Assembly (NCBI GenBank): GCA_905221605.1
Contig: CAJNDS010002175.1
Coordinates: 1-64,000 of the forward strand
DNA length: 64,000 nucleotides
Direction: 5' to 3'
DNA from: Symbiodinium natans
Taxonomy: Eukaryota > Sar > Dinophyceae > Suessiales > Symbiodiniaceae
A model generated the notes under the pieces. It was given only the letters and a program-made list of their open reading frames with translations, did not search any database and had not been told where the DNA came from. Shown here in pieces: positions 55,828-64,000 of the stretch. The number at the start of each line of letters is the position of its first letter. Within the stretch, counting starts at the first letter, position 1. Made by a program: the position numbers and the translations under genes.

Positions 55828-58800
55828 ATGGCAACCAACTGGTTACGGACTGGTGCGACATCATCGAGCTCCAATGTGGGCGACCGAGGTGAAAGTGGTG
55901 TCAAAAGGTCTGCAACGGGTGAAAAAGTTGTTCCAAATGAGGAAGCTCTGGTTGATGTTGGTGGTATGCGTGGCGAAGAGAAGCCGGTGGTGGAAGGACT
56001 GGAAGACCAGATGGAAGCAGTTTTGCTGCGCCTTCTGAGCAAACATGGGCATCTTCTTCGAGCTGCGGAATCTGCTGAATCAACGGGAGCGCCAACAACA
56101 AGCTCCTCTACGTCAAAGATGGTGGAGCAAGGGTGCCAGACAGAACTGGTTGGGGATGTTATCCCTGTTTCCAAGCGAGCTCGCAACAAAGTGAGTTTCG
56201 CAGCTGAAAGTGGTGATCTGTTGACAGGTGAAGCGGAAGAAACTGCGCCTGTTGCTGCGACAAAAGGCAGTATCCTCGTCGTTGGGGACACAGAAGGAGT
56301 CGTTCCTGTTGCTATGGTGATGAGCGAAGGAGAAATCCTGGAATTGGAGGCAGCAAGAATACAGCAAGAGTCAGACGAAGACTTATACGCTGGTGGTGGA
56401 GGCAAAGCGTCTCAGGCTGCTGACCTTCCAATCATCGACTGCGATGGGAAGACATGGGAACGCCATTTTCACGAGGATGGGAGAGAATATCTTTACTGCT
56501 TGGACACTGGAGATACCCAATGGGTGTTGCCTAAGGAGACTGGAATGGCTGGAAATAGCGAGGGGCCAGGTGTTGGAATGGGCATTGTCCCTGTGGAAGA
56601 TGAGCCAACGCTGGGTGCTACCTCGTCTCCGTCATCTACTGAGTCTTCTAGGGCACAGCAGGGTAGCATGGAAAGTGTGAACAGCGGTGTAAATAGTGTA
56701 AGTGAAAAGGATTTTTCCTCTACTATCGGGGATAGCGGTCCTAGGGGTGGTGGTGACGCCCCGACCTCGGGTTCTCCTGATGAAGAGGGGATTTCTGGAA
56801 ACCGAGCAGACATCGCTGAAGCTCAACATCTGGATCGGGAAGAAATGGAGACGCTTTCTGAGGGTGTGGCAGCGGTGGAATCGGTGGGTCCAGAAGAAAA
56901 AATGCCCAATGTGGAGATCGGAATTGTGTCGGCTGCAGAAGAGCGAGTGGTGGATGTGGTGCCTGTCGTTCAGGAAAATGGCCCTGGAGATTTGGATGGC
57001 GAAGAGAAAAAGTTGTGCATTACGACTGAGGAGGTCTCTTCGTTTGGTGCCGAGAATTCTGCCATTCAAAGGGAAAAGGAAACTTCTGAAACTGCTGGAG
57101 ACACGGTTGATCGGAAAGATGAGGCCTGGAGCGCCAATGAAGCGCGGGTCGATGCGCCAGATAGTACCTGGAGTGCGAAGGAGGCACGGGTTGAGGTGCA
57201 TATGGTGTTACGTTCCACGGGCGACTGCAACAATGGGGCGCAGGTCTCCGCAGCAGCTGATGATGGAGGTTCACAGGTGGACGCACTGGTGCAACCTGAA
57301 GTTAGCCGCGAGGAACGAAATGACAAGGGCTACACCGGAGCCAATGAGGCAGCTGTGGTCAATGATGGTGGCAATTCTCCTTTGGAAACCATGGAACCAA
57401 AGGAGCCTGCGGTGGAAGAAAGTGTGCCTGCCGTGGATGATCAACTCAATCGCCCTGCAGCGGAAGAAAATTTGCCTGCTGCAGAAGGTGTGACAAAGGA
57501 CACCAATGATGGGTCCACTCCCATGAAGGGAGAAGCGTTGCCGTCTGGAAGTTCACCGGAAGTCGACACCGAGCGAACTGAAGCAGATGAGGCAAAGCCT
57601 TTGGCAGAGAAAACGGGAGGTCCTGAAATCCAAGAGCACAAAAAAGATGAGCTTGTGGGACTCGTGGAACAGGACGAGCAGTGTGACCCAAAGGTGAAGA
57701 CAAAGGATGCGCCAGGAGCCGATGATACAGAGATGGTTTCTGAAGAGCATGCAAAGAAAGCGCCCCGAGCGGGAGCCTTGGAATCACCTGGGACACATTG
57801 CTATCAAGAGGGAGATAAGATCATTGGTCTAGTGCGCTGCATCAATGGGTATGGAGCCTTTTTGGACTATGGTGATATAAATGTATTGGTTCCTGCAGAA
57901 GGGAACAATGTACATCAGTTCCAATTTGGTGATACTGTCAATGGAACAGTGAAACGAGTGGAAGATGATGGTACCATAATCTTGGACACCTTTCTGGTTT
58001 TGGAAGAGGACGAGGAGGATTCCTCTTCAAAGCTGCGCAAATGGAAGGACAGCAGCTGGGGTACATGGTGGACAGGCTCATGGCAGACTGGTCAATGGTA
58101 CAAAGGTTCCGATGGTCAATGGGACTGGAAGTCGGAGGAACAGCAGTCTCGTGAGTGGTTTGCCGAGTCAAAAGCATCCTCTAAGGAACAAGAGGAGGCA
58201 GAGCAGAAACAGCTCTATGGAGAGAAGATCTGTCGAAATCTCCTGGAAGATGAAACGATTGATAATGACTATGTGGGCAAAATCACTGGGATGTTGCTGG
58301 GTCGTTCAATGGATGTGATTCTGGAGTGTATTGCAGATCATGCATTCCTGAATAATGAGGCTCGGAGCGCATACAACATCTTGCTAAGTGATGATTGGAA
58401 GCCTGAGGAGAAAGAACGTGTCGGTGTGGAAGAAACAACCACTTTTTCCCGGAAGCAGTACCACGACGCGCTCTACGAACTGGCACGCAAGAAAAGAAGA
58501 TTTAGTGGACCAGTTGTGGGTGAAGCGGTGGCAATGTTGCTGAGCAAAGGGAAAGATGAGCTTTGGAACGAGCTGTGGTTGGACACCAAGCGATTTCTGC
58601 AAGAGCTTGATGGTGCAGTGGAGGAGATGAGTAAGAGGGAAAACAGGCCAATAGAAGCCTATATGGATCCCGATCAGTACAAAAAGGCTCACACGACTCC
58701 GAAGACTGTGTCACCTGGATACAGTAAGCTGTGCAGGTTCTTCAATCAAGGGAGGTGTCGAAATGGAGATGGGTGTTCCTATGAACATCGTCGCTACGGT

Positions 58801-61800
58801 GAAGGGTGGCCTGAAGGAGAGCCAACGGAGCCAAAGAACAGCCAAAAAACTGGTGACGAGGATGGGGACATCGGTGGCCCTCCAACTGATGAAGGTACAG
58901 TGGATGAGGTGCAGCAGGAGCGGGAGGATTCGGCCTTCCGTGCCCAGTACAACTATGGCAAAGGGACATCAAAAGGTGAGCCTACGCTGGGTGAAACGAA
59001 GAAACGGCTGTGTCTGTATTACAATCAAAGTGGTTGTAAATATGGGACTGCGTGCAGGTATCTCCACGACGATGACATGGCATTGGAAGGGACCTGGGAG
59101 CCTGGCAAATCTTGGGACAATGCTTCCAGAAGGGCACTAAGGGATGCGGGGTTCCACCATTGCTGTTTCGACTACTATCTCAAAGGGAGATGTCGTGTGC
59201 GATTTGGCTGCAAGTATTCTCACGAAGAGATGTCTGAGGACCGGCTGGCCCAGTTGAAGCATTTGGTGAATGTGGCAAACCATGTGTCCTTTCAAAGGGC
59301 AAAGGGATTGGAGATTCCCGACAGGAACGCTTTTCAACCACCGGTAAGTGGGGGAGCAGAATCTTCGTCCTCCTCAGCACCAAAAGCGCTGCAGATGACC
59401 AATGTGTCACAAAAAGATGGTGAAAAGGGTATTCTGGATGAAGAAGAGGCTGATGAACAAAAGAATTCGGTGGCTGCATCTACTAGCACTCAGCTTCACA
59501 ATCCAGAGGAGCCAATTGAAAATTGGATGGCTCGCAACCAACACCTGTGGGTGTATACCCCTCATGTAAGTGAGGTGATGATTACCCTTGGTGTGACCAA
59601 TGTGTCGGACTTGCAAGAGTTCATCTTTGTGGAAGATTTGGTTGACAAAGGGATCAACAAGGTGACCGCATGCAAAATTTTGCAATTGGTGGGTGAGGTC
59701 CGATATCGACCGGGAGGACCGGAAAAGGCAGTTCCTTCTGATGCATCTGTACGAGTACAACAATCTTCTGGGAACAAAGGGACTGGAAGAGCGGCGGTGC
59801 GAACCCTCACTCAGGTGCGTGAAGCTGAAGACTCCGGTGCAAAAACGATGCCGAGAGGCTCCTATCGGGAGCTTTTTGATAAGGTCAAGTACCGTGACGC
59901 TTGGACGCTTGCGCAGAGGTCTCCACTGTGCGTACAGAAGCTGAAGTTGGTGGGAGTTGGAATGCCACCGGTGAATCCACCAACAAAAAAGTATCGGTCA
60001 AGATCAAACCCTGTGAAAAGGGGAAGGCCCTTGCTGGACAAAAAACAGGTGCGACAGGTGCCACGCTCTCGCTCACAGCGACGAGCGCAACCGGCGGAAG
60101 TGGTGGAGAAACCAAAACCACTGGAACTGAAGCCTCGTGGTGGGTTGTCGTATCGGTTCAGCAGAGCGTGGGCAGATGTGGTGGACGATGATGATCAGGC
60201 GGAGGCTTTGGTTTCTTATGCCGCTTCCTCAAGCGATTCAAGCGAGGAAGAGACCAATGCTGTGCACCGCATGCGGGAAATCCTTTTGCAAGAAAGGGAT
60301 TTACAGAGAACTGCGATTCGTGGCAATGTTCCGATGGGTGGTTCTTCCGGCCCCAATGATGGGCAGAAAAAATCGGTTCACCTTGGCAAAGAACGCGACA
60401 AAGCGTCGCGGGGGGAGACCCGCCAAGAAGTGACTTCTCAAGTTTTTTCGCTATCACAACCTTCTCGTCGAGCTGAACAGTCTCAAAAAAGAGCAAGGGA
60501 TGGCTCAGTTATGGTTGGTTCGCTGGCGGTGGGCTCCACGGATGAGGTTTTACCTGGGCAAGGTGTTGCTGGACAGGTGAATGTCCCTGAAAGCGCTCAA
60601 GTTCTTCCTGGGCATGAAGTGGCTGGACAGGAGACGGCGCCGGAAGGAGCAGTACAAATCTCTGGCGAGGAGACTGACCAAAAAGAAGGAGAAGGTGGGA
60701 GCAATGATCTCCGTGGTGATGATGCGAAGAAGTTGGACGGTGGTTCGGTGAGGAGTGACCTTCAGCAATTGCTGGTTAAAGGCCTTCTGAATCGGATTTA
60801 TTGGAAGGTTGCAGTTGGCAAGTTGCCGGTGGGGCAAAGAGACTGCCAAAAAGGGTCCAATAAGATGGATCGAAATTTGGTTATTAGCATGTCATCCGAA
60901 GGTGCAAGCGAACAGGATGAGAACCTGGCACTGGAGGACGATGCTGATCAGTCAATGGGTGACGGTGCGATGGTAGTTCTGGTATATGATCCAAGTACGC
61001 TGATTCAGTCGCCAACAACTGATTGGGTTATGCGTCGTGGTCTGACCGATCGTTCCATCTGGCCAGCAATGGCGTATACAGCACAGAGAATATGTGCTGA
61101 AATGGTTCAAGTGGATGAACTGAATGCCCAGTTGAATACTGGAAGACTCCTTTTTGAAAGGAGGGATCAAGGATATTATTGTGATTTGCATCATTCGTTC
61201 CATGACAATCCGTGCTTGCCGGTGGTGGGAAATTATCCTCTTTCGGTGATGGGTGCATTGCTTTCTCCTGGCCTGGAAAAGGAATTCAGGGATACTGGGA
61301 AGTTTGGAACTGCTATGGAGGCAATAGCCTATGATTGGAGTCGCAGTCCAGGCATGGAAGTTCATGTGGAACTTATGGCAAGGGTAGCCAATCTGGTCGC
61401 TCCATTCCTTAGACTTGGAGGCCAAGGGACAGTGGTGAATTCCGAATTTCTCTGGCAGCACGGGAAGGACCAAATGATGGAGTTCCTTCAGGCAGCGACC
61501 TGCGCTGATCAATTGGAAGTTCTCTGGAGAAGAATGGACGACGATGCTGATGAAGAAGTGGATCCTACAGGAATGGTGCTGGAGATCCCCGATCAACAAG
61601 ATGCGGTACTAGATCAAGGGAACAATGAATCCCTTATTCCCATTGAAGATGATGGAGGTGAGACACTTGGTGACACTGGAAGGGATGGCAAAGCGCCAGA
61701 AGTCTCTCCAGAAGAGGAGACATCCAGTGGGTCGTCAAGACTGGCGGGCACAAGGATTTTCTTGTGGTCAGTGTATTCTCGTGTTGCTTCCAACTTCTCT

Positions 61801-63705
61801 ACGCAGGACCGCACTACTGGGAAGATCTTTGACAGCACAAAAGGGTATCCTGGTGAAGGACCAAACAATGGTGACAATCCTTCCTCTAAGAGGAACTTAC
61901 CCTGGATCTCTGAAGACTACCTCGACGAAGTGGTGTCAAAAAAGATGGAAAGGTCTTCAGATATGGATGGGCTGGAGGGGTCTGTTCCGGGAAGTGAGGG
62001 ATCGTTGGAAAAGGTAGAGGTGGAGAATGTTACTGCCTCTAAAATTCTTATGGCTCTTTGGAAAAAGGGATATAGAGCTGGGTATAGGAGGTTGTGTCGT
62101 TTGAACGTATCTGGATGCAAGGTTGGAACAATGAAGCGTCCAATCAAAAGGGTGCAGAAGATCGGCACTAGGAAAGCCCTCATGAAGAAGTTCAATGTTT
62201 TTGGATCGTCTCAGCGTGGCTCAGGAGCTGGCGGAAAACCAATCATGAAGGTGGTAGGACCAAGGCCAGGTTTTCCAGCTGTACTCCAAGCATCAAATAC
62301 TGATAGCACCTGGGGTGAAGGGAGCAGTTCTCAAGCACATGGCAATGTTCATGTAGAGCAGAATCGCCCTATGGACCGGTTCGAGGCGGAGCGCTTGGAG
62401 AAGAGGAAGAAAGGCTTCTGCTATTGGTTCAGTAAGGGAAAAGACCGCTGCAAATTTGGTGAAGACTGCAAATTCATCCATTCAGAAGATGATGTGGTGC
62501 TGCATTCATATTGGTGCAAATACTATGTGGCGGGGAGACTCTGTTTCGCTGGAAAGACGTGTGCATTCTCGCATGATGCAACTGGTGTGAGGTGCATTCA
62601 GTTTGCTCAGTCTGGGAAGTGTCGTTATGGTGACAAGTGTGTTTTTGAGCATGGTGATCCGCCAAATGAACAGAGGCCAAGGTCTCCGAGGACGCCCCCA
62701 AGGGATGGTCCAAGGAGAAGTTCTGGTGCAAAAGGTGGGGAAGAGGAGATCTCTCCTGAACAGTTCGATGATGGTGAGGAGTATTCCATGACCTATGACG
62801 ATGACACCAAAATGTCGGAACTGTTGATGGAAGCGATTTCAATTCTGTCGAATGGCAAACCAGACTTGGCTCGAGCAGAGGCGGACCCACTGTTCAAACT
62901 CCTGAAGTTCAAGGGAGACGCTGACCAGATGGATAGAGAATGGGTTTCGTGGACCGACGATATGTTGTCCGTGCTGGAACTTCACGAAGTAGTGAAGTCG
63001 TATGATGTTTCGCTCGAGGAGGTGGAAGAATGGGTCAATGACCTGAGGATATGGTTCGAGCGAGCCAACTTGGAAGAAGAAAAAGATCCCAAAAGGGGCA
63101 AGAAGAGGTCCCTAGAAAGGGAGTCCAGCAAAGATGTTCCTGCCGAAAAGGAGGTGGTTGAGACTTCTGAGACGGAGGTTATCGTTGAGGAGGAGGCAAA
63201 AAAGGTTAAAAAGAAGAGGAAACCTGTGGTTATCGAAGATCCTTACACTCTCCTGGTTCCAAAGCCGAAGAAGATGCCGGCGACCATTGAGAAGAGTGGA
63301 TCATCATCCAATGCGGCGGTTTCTGCAGTGGAAAAAGCCTCGAGAATGCGCACAAAGTCAATCGTCGGTGGGAAGGCGAAGAAGAAGGAGAAAAGTCAAA
63401 GTCCCAAAATGGTGGTGAAAGGTCCTGAAGAAAAGGATCGTCCTCCTGATGTGGATGCGCAAGCGTCGGCAGCTGTGAGTGCAGAGCTGGGTCAATCTTG
63501 CCAAGCGATTGAGGACGCGAAAAGAGAAGGACTGGTATCCTCAATTCAAAGGGGCGTACAGGATCCTGTTCTTGCAGTTTCGGACCTGGAGTATATTCTG
63601 CTGCAAAGTGATTGGATGGCATGGATGAAGGGATGGTTTTTCTCTTTCTGGAGACAGGTGCGCTGGAACAGCCAATGTGCTGACAAATGTGGTGGTTACT
63701 ATTAA
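55828..63705 (+). CDS. 2,625-aa multi-CCCH zinc-finger protein in an LTR element
   Basis: Uninterrupted frame; the ATG sits in a strong context (AAGCCATGG). Domains in order: a Ser/Glu-rich N-terminus; a WW-like motif (W210, Y near 220, W232, P235); a long acidic disordered tract to ~650; an S1-like RNA-binding segment (~660-722: GDKIIGLVRCINGYGAFLDY); a Trp-rich stretch (~737-778); CCCH fingers at C969-C977-C983-H987, C1062-C1070-C1076-H1080 and C1113-C1122-C1128-H1132; a SAM-like helical segment (~1232-1292); an unassigned globular part (~1690-1900); three more CCCH fingers at C2198-C2208-C2214-H2218, C2230-C2239-C2245-H2249 and C2256-C2265-C2271-H2275; and a basic KKVKKKRK stretch near 2,457. 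WW, S1 and CCCH together point to RNA binding. It could be an oversized Gag-like protein or captured host cargo; no pol domain is seen. Intronless. Confidence 0.85.
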   Translation: MATNWLRTGATSSSSNVGDRGESGVKRSATGEKVVPNEEALVDVGGMRGEEKPVVEGLEDQMEAVLLRLLSKHGHLLRAAESAESTGAPTTSSSTSKMVEQGCQTELVGDVIPVSKRARNKVSFAAESGDLLTGEAEETAPVAATKGSILVVGDTEGVVPVAMVMSEGEILELEAARIQQESDEDLYAGGGGKASQAADLPIIDCDGKTWERHFHEDGREYLYCLDTGDTQWVLPKETGMAGNSEGPGVGMGIVPVEDEPTLGATSSPSSTESSRAQQGSMESVNSGVNSVSEKDFSSTIGDSGPRGGGDAPTSGSPDEEGISGNRADIAEAQHLDREEMETLSEGVAAVESVGPEEKMPNVEIGIVSAAEERVVDVVPVVQENGPGDLDGEEKKLCITTEEVSSFGAENSAIQREKETSETAGDTVDRKDEAWSANEARVDAPDSTWSAKEARVEVHMVLRSTGDCNNGAQVSAAADDGGSQVDALVQPEVSREERNDKGYTGANEAAVVNDGGNSPLETMEPKEPAVEESVPAVDDQLNRPAAEENLPAAEGVTKDTNDGSTPMKGEALPSGSSPEVDTERTEADEAKPLAEKTGGPEIQEHKKDELVGLVEQDEQCDPKVKTKDAPGADDTEMVSEEHAKKAPRAGALESPGTHCYQEGDKIIGLVRCINGYGAFLDYGDINVLVPAEGNNVHQFQFGDTVNGTVKRVEDDGTIILDTFLVLEEDEEDSSSKLRKWKDSSWGTWWTGSWQTGQWYKGSDGQWDWKSEEQQSREWFAESKASSKEQEEAEQKQLYGEKICRNLLEDETIDNDYVGKITGMLLGRSMDVILECIADHAFLNNEARSAYNILLSDDWKPEEKERVGVEETTTFSRKQYHDALYELARKKRRFSGPVVGEAVAMLLSKGKDELWNELWLDTKRFLQELDGAVEEMSKRENRPIEAYMDPDQYKKAHTTPKTVSPGYSKLCRFFNQGRCRNGDGCSYEHRRYGEGWPEGEPTEPKNSQKTGDEDGDIGGPPTDEGTVDEVQQEREDSAFRAQYNYGKGTSKGEPTLGETKKRLCLYYNQSGCKYGTACRYLHDDDMALEGTWEPGKSWDNASRRALRDAGFHHCCFDYYLKGRCRVRFGCKYSHEEMSEDRLAQLKHLVNVANHVSFQRAKGLEIPDRNAFQPPVSGGAESSSSSAPKALQMTNVSQKDGEKGILDEEEADEQKNSVAASTSTQLHNPEEPIENWMARNQHLWVYTPHVSEVMITLGVTNVSDLQEFIFVEDLVDKGINKVTACKILQLVGEVRYRPGGPEKAVPSDASVRVQQSSGNKGTGRAAVRTLTQVREAEDSGAKTMPRGSYRELFDKVKYRDAWTLAQRSPLCVQKLKLVGVGMPPVNPPTKKYRSRSNPVKRGRPLLDKKQVRQVPRSRSQRRAQPAEVVEKPKPLELKPRGGLSYRFSRAWADVVDDDDQAEALVSYAASSSDSSEEETNAVHRMREILLQERDLQRTAIRGNVPMGGSSGPNDGQKKSVHLGKERDKASRGETRQEVTSQVFSLSQPSRRAEQSQKRARDGSVMVGSLAVGSTDEVLPGQGVAGQVNVPESAQVLPGHEVAGQETAPEGAVQISGEETDQKEGEGGSNDLRGDDAKKLDGGSVRSDLQQLLVKGLLNRIYWKVAVGKLPVGQRDCQKGSNKMDRNLVISMSSEGASEQDENLALEDDADQSMGDGAMVVLVYDPSTLIQSPTTDWVMRRGLTDRSIWPAMAYTAQRICAEMVQVDELNAQLNTGRLLFERRDQGYYCDLHHSFHDNPCLPVVGNYPLSVMGALLSPGLEKEFRDTGKFGTAMEAIAYDWSRSPGMEVHVELMARVANLVAPFLRLGGQGTVVNSEFLWQHGKDQMMEFLQAATCADQLEVLWRRMDDDADEEVDPTGMVLEIPDQQDAVLDQGNNESLIPIEDDGGETLGDTGRDGKAPEVSPEEETSSGSSRLAGTRIFLWSVYSRVASNFSTQDRTTGKIFDSTKGYPGEGPNNGDNPSSKRNLPWISEDYLDEVVSKKMERSSDMDGLEGSVPGSEGSLEKVEVENVTASKILMALWKKGYRAGYRRLCRLNVSGCKVGTMKRPIKRVQKIGTRKALMKKFNVFGSSQRGSGAGGKPIMKVVGPRPGFPAVLQASNTDSTWGEGSSSQAHGNVHVEQNRPMDRFEAERLEKRKKGFCYWFSKGKDRCKFGEDCKFIHSEDDVVLHSYWCKYYVAGRLCFAGKTCAFSHDATGVRCIQFAQSGKCRYGDKCVFEHGDPPNEQRPRSPRTPPRDGPRRSSGAKGGEEEISPEQFDDGEEYSMTYDDDTKMSELLMEAISILSNGKPDLARAEADPLFKLLKFKGDADQMDREWVSWTDDMLSVLELHEVVKSYDVSLEEVEEWVNDLRIWFERANLEEEKDPKRGKKRSLERESSKDVPAEKEVVETSETEVIVEEEAKKVKKKRKPVVIEDPYTLLVPKPKKMPATIEKSGSSSNAAVSAVEKASRMRTKSIVGGKAKKKEKSQSPKMVVKGPEEKDRPPDVDAQASAAVSAELGQSCQAIEDAKREGLVSSIQRGVQDPVLAVSDLEYILLQSDWMAWMKGWFFSFWRQVRWNSQCADKCGGYY

Positions 63706-63953
63706 GGGTATGGAAATCCCTGATAGTAGAAGTCAGTAGCTTTTCGCGTAGCGAAGACCACGGTTTGTGGTGAAGAAGGCCAAGGAGTCTTCGGTGATGA
63801 GAGGATCATGGTGAAAAGATTCTCTATGGTTAGTGGATTTAGCCAATGTGCTATAATTTCGTCCTGGTAGACGTTAAACCATATTGTGCATGTCAAGCAG
63901 CAGGCTACTGCCCTAATGGCAGTTTTTGGCCAAAGATCTGCATCTCCAATGTG

Positions 63954-63971
63954 TCCTAGGAAATCCTAGGA
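63954..63971. other. Hairpin before the polypurine tract
   Basis: TCCTAGG, a 4-base AAAT loop and CCTAGGA form a perfect 7-bp stem immediately left of the purine tract. Confidence 0.6.
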
Positions 63972-63972
63972 C

Positions 63973-63980
63973 AGGGGGAG
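63973..63980 (+). other. Polypurine tract
   Basis: AGGGGGAG directly abuts the TG of the right LTR, the expected plus-strand priming site for reverse transcription. Confidence 0.75.
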
Positions 63981-64000
63981 TGCGGAGCTGCAACTGGTAT
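63981..64000 (+). repeat. Start of 3' LTR, cut by the window end
   Basis: Exact 20/20 match to 55,544-55,563. Confidence 0.8.

Larger units (their letters stand above)
55544..64000 (+). mobile_element. LTR retroelement without recognisable pol
   Basis: The first 20 bp (TGCGGAGCTGCAACTGGTAT) recur exactly at 63,981-64,000 after a purine tract ending GGGGGAG, the arrangement of an LTR beginning with TG after a polypurine tract. Copia-type elements of plants have the same GGGGGAG/TG junction. From LTR start to LTR start is 8,437 bp. One ORF fills 93 % of that. I searched the translation for the protease D-[ST]-G-A, an integrase HHCC/DDE pattern, the RT YVDD box and RNase H motifs and saw none, so the element appears non-autonomous. 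Its right LTR is cut by the window end. Confidence 0.72.

Noticed and set aside
55617-56405. 262-codon minus-strand frame under the giant ORF
   Set aside because: Shadow of the plus-strand coding sequence; Ser/Pro/Thr-rich with no domain.
61150-61250. DLHHSFHDNPCLP as an integrase HHCC-type zinc finger
   Set aside because: Spacing does not fit H-x(3-7)-H-x(~30)-C-x2-C, and no DDE core follows.
61264-61330. FRDTGKFG as a retroviral protease active site
   Set aside because: Lacks the D-[ST]-G-A pattern and the hydrophobic flanks of that site.

Overview
The window looks like nuclear DNA of an alga-like eukaryote, most probably a dinoflagellate. No single feature proves this. The pointers are: plant-type TTTAGGG/CCCTAAA telomere-like repeats scattered everywhere; dozens of ~95-120 bp exon-like units encoding the DUF4116 repeat, which is abundant in dinoflagellates; 3' splice sites of the form CCAG|GAG; very large repetitive intron-like spacers; and an LTR element with a copia-style polypurine tract whose single ORF carries CCCH zinc fingers. 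No bacterial-type operons, CRISPR arrays, rRNA or tRNA genes were found.

Layout. Positions 1-618 are a (CA)n-type microsatellite. From about 0.97 to 38.2 kb the minus strand carries a terminal exon-like module (972-1278) and, upstream of it in minus-strand order, 38 recognisable single-unit DUF4116 exons or exon remnants, set 0.2-2 kb apart in repetitive spacers. The spacers form nested tandem arrays: a 3,177-bp/1,900-bp system at 5.1-12.9 kb, a 1,490-bp system at 16.4-22.6 kb, and a D/E-exon system at 27.5-36.7 kb. A 1.47-kb foldback element filled with degenerate telomere-like sequence interrupts the region at 13.06-14.53 kb. From 38.5 to 49.8 kb the DNA is a mosaic of palindromic minisatellite, perfect and variant telomere-like blocks, a ~35-bp minisatellite and sequence I do not recognise, with only weak exon candidates (45.3 and 47.5-47.8 kb, minus strand). 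From 49.9 to 55.0 kb the architecture repeats on a small scale: a second terminal module (50,342-50,647) and five more DUF4116 exons, some abutted by telomere-like arrays, plus two ~120-bp TIR elements.

At 55,544 a TG-initiated LTR begins inside a CCCTAAA array. The same 20 bp recur at 63,981, directly after an AGGGGGAG polypurine tract. Between them lies one uninterrupted plus-strand ORF of 2,625 codons (55,828-63,705). It has a WW-like motif, an S1-like segment, six CCCH zinc fingers in two groups of three, a possible SAM-like segment and a basic C-terminal stretch, but no protease, integrase, reverse transcriptase or RNase H that I can find.

How it fits together: I infer two minus-strand DUF4116 genes or gene relics (38.2 to 0.97 kb, and 55.0 to 50.3 kb). 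Each ends in the same module and was expanded by exon-intron duplication, with telomere-like DNA and small mobile elements accumulating in the introns. The LTR element is a separate, intact-looking insertion. The DUF4116 exon boundaries are read from sequence patterns only; exon lengths do not all keep one reading frame, so functional status is open.
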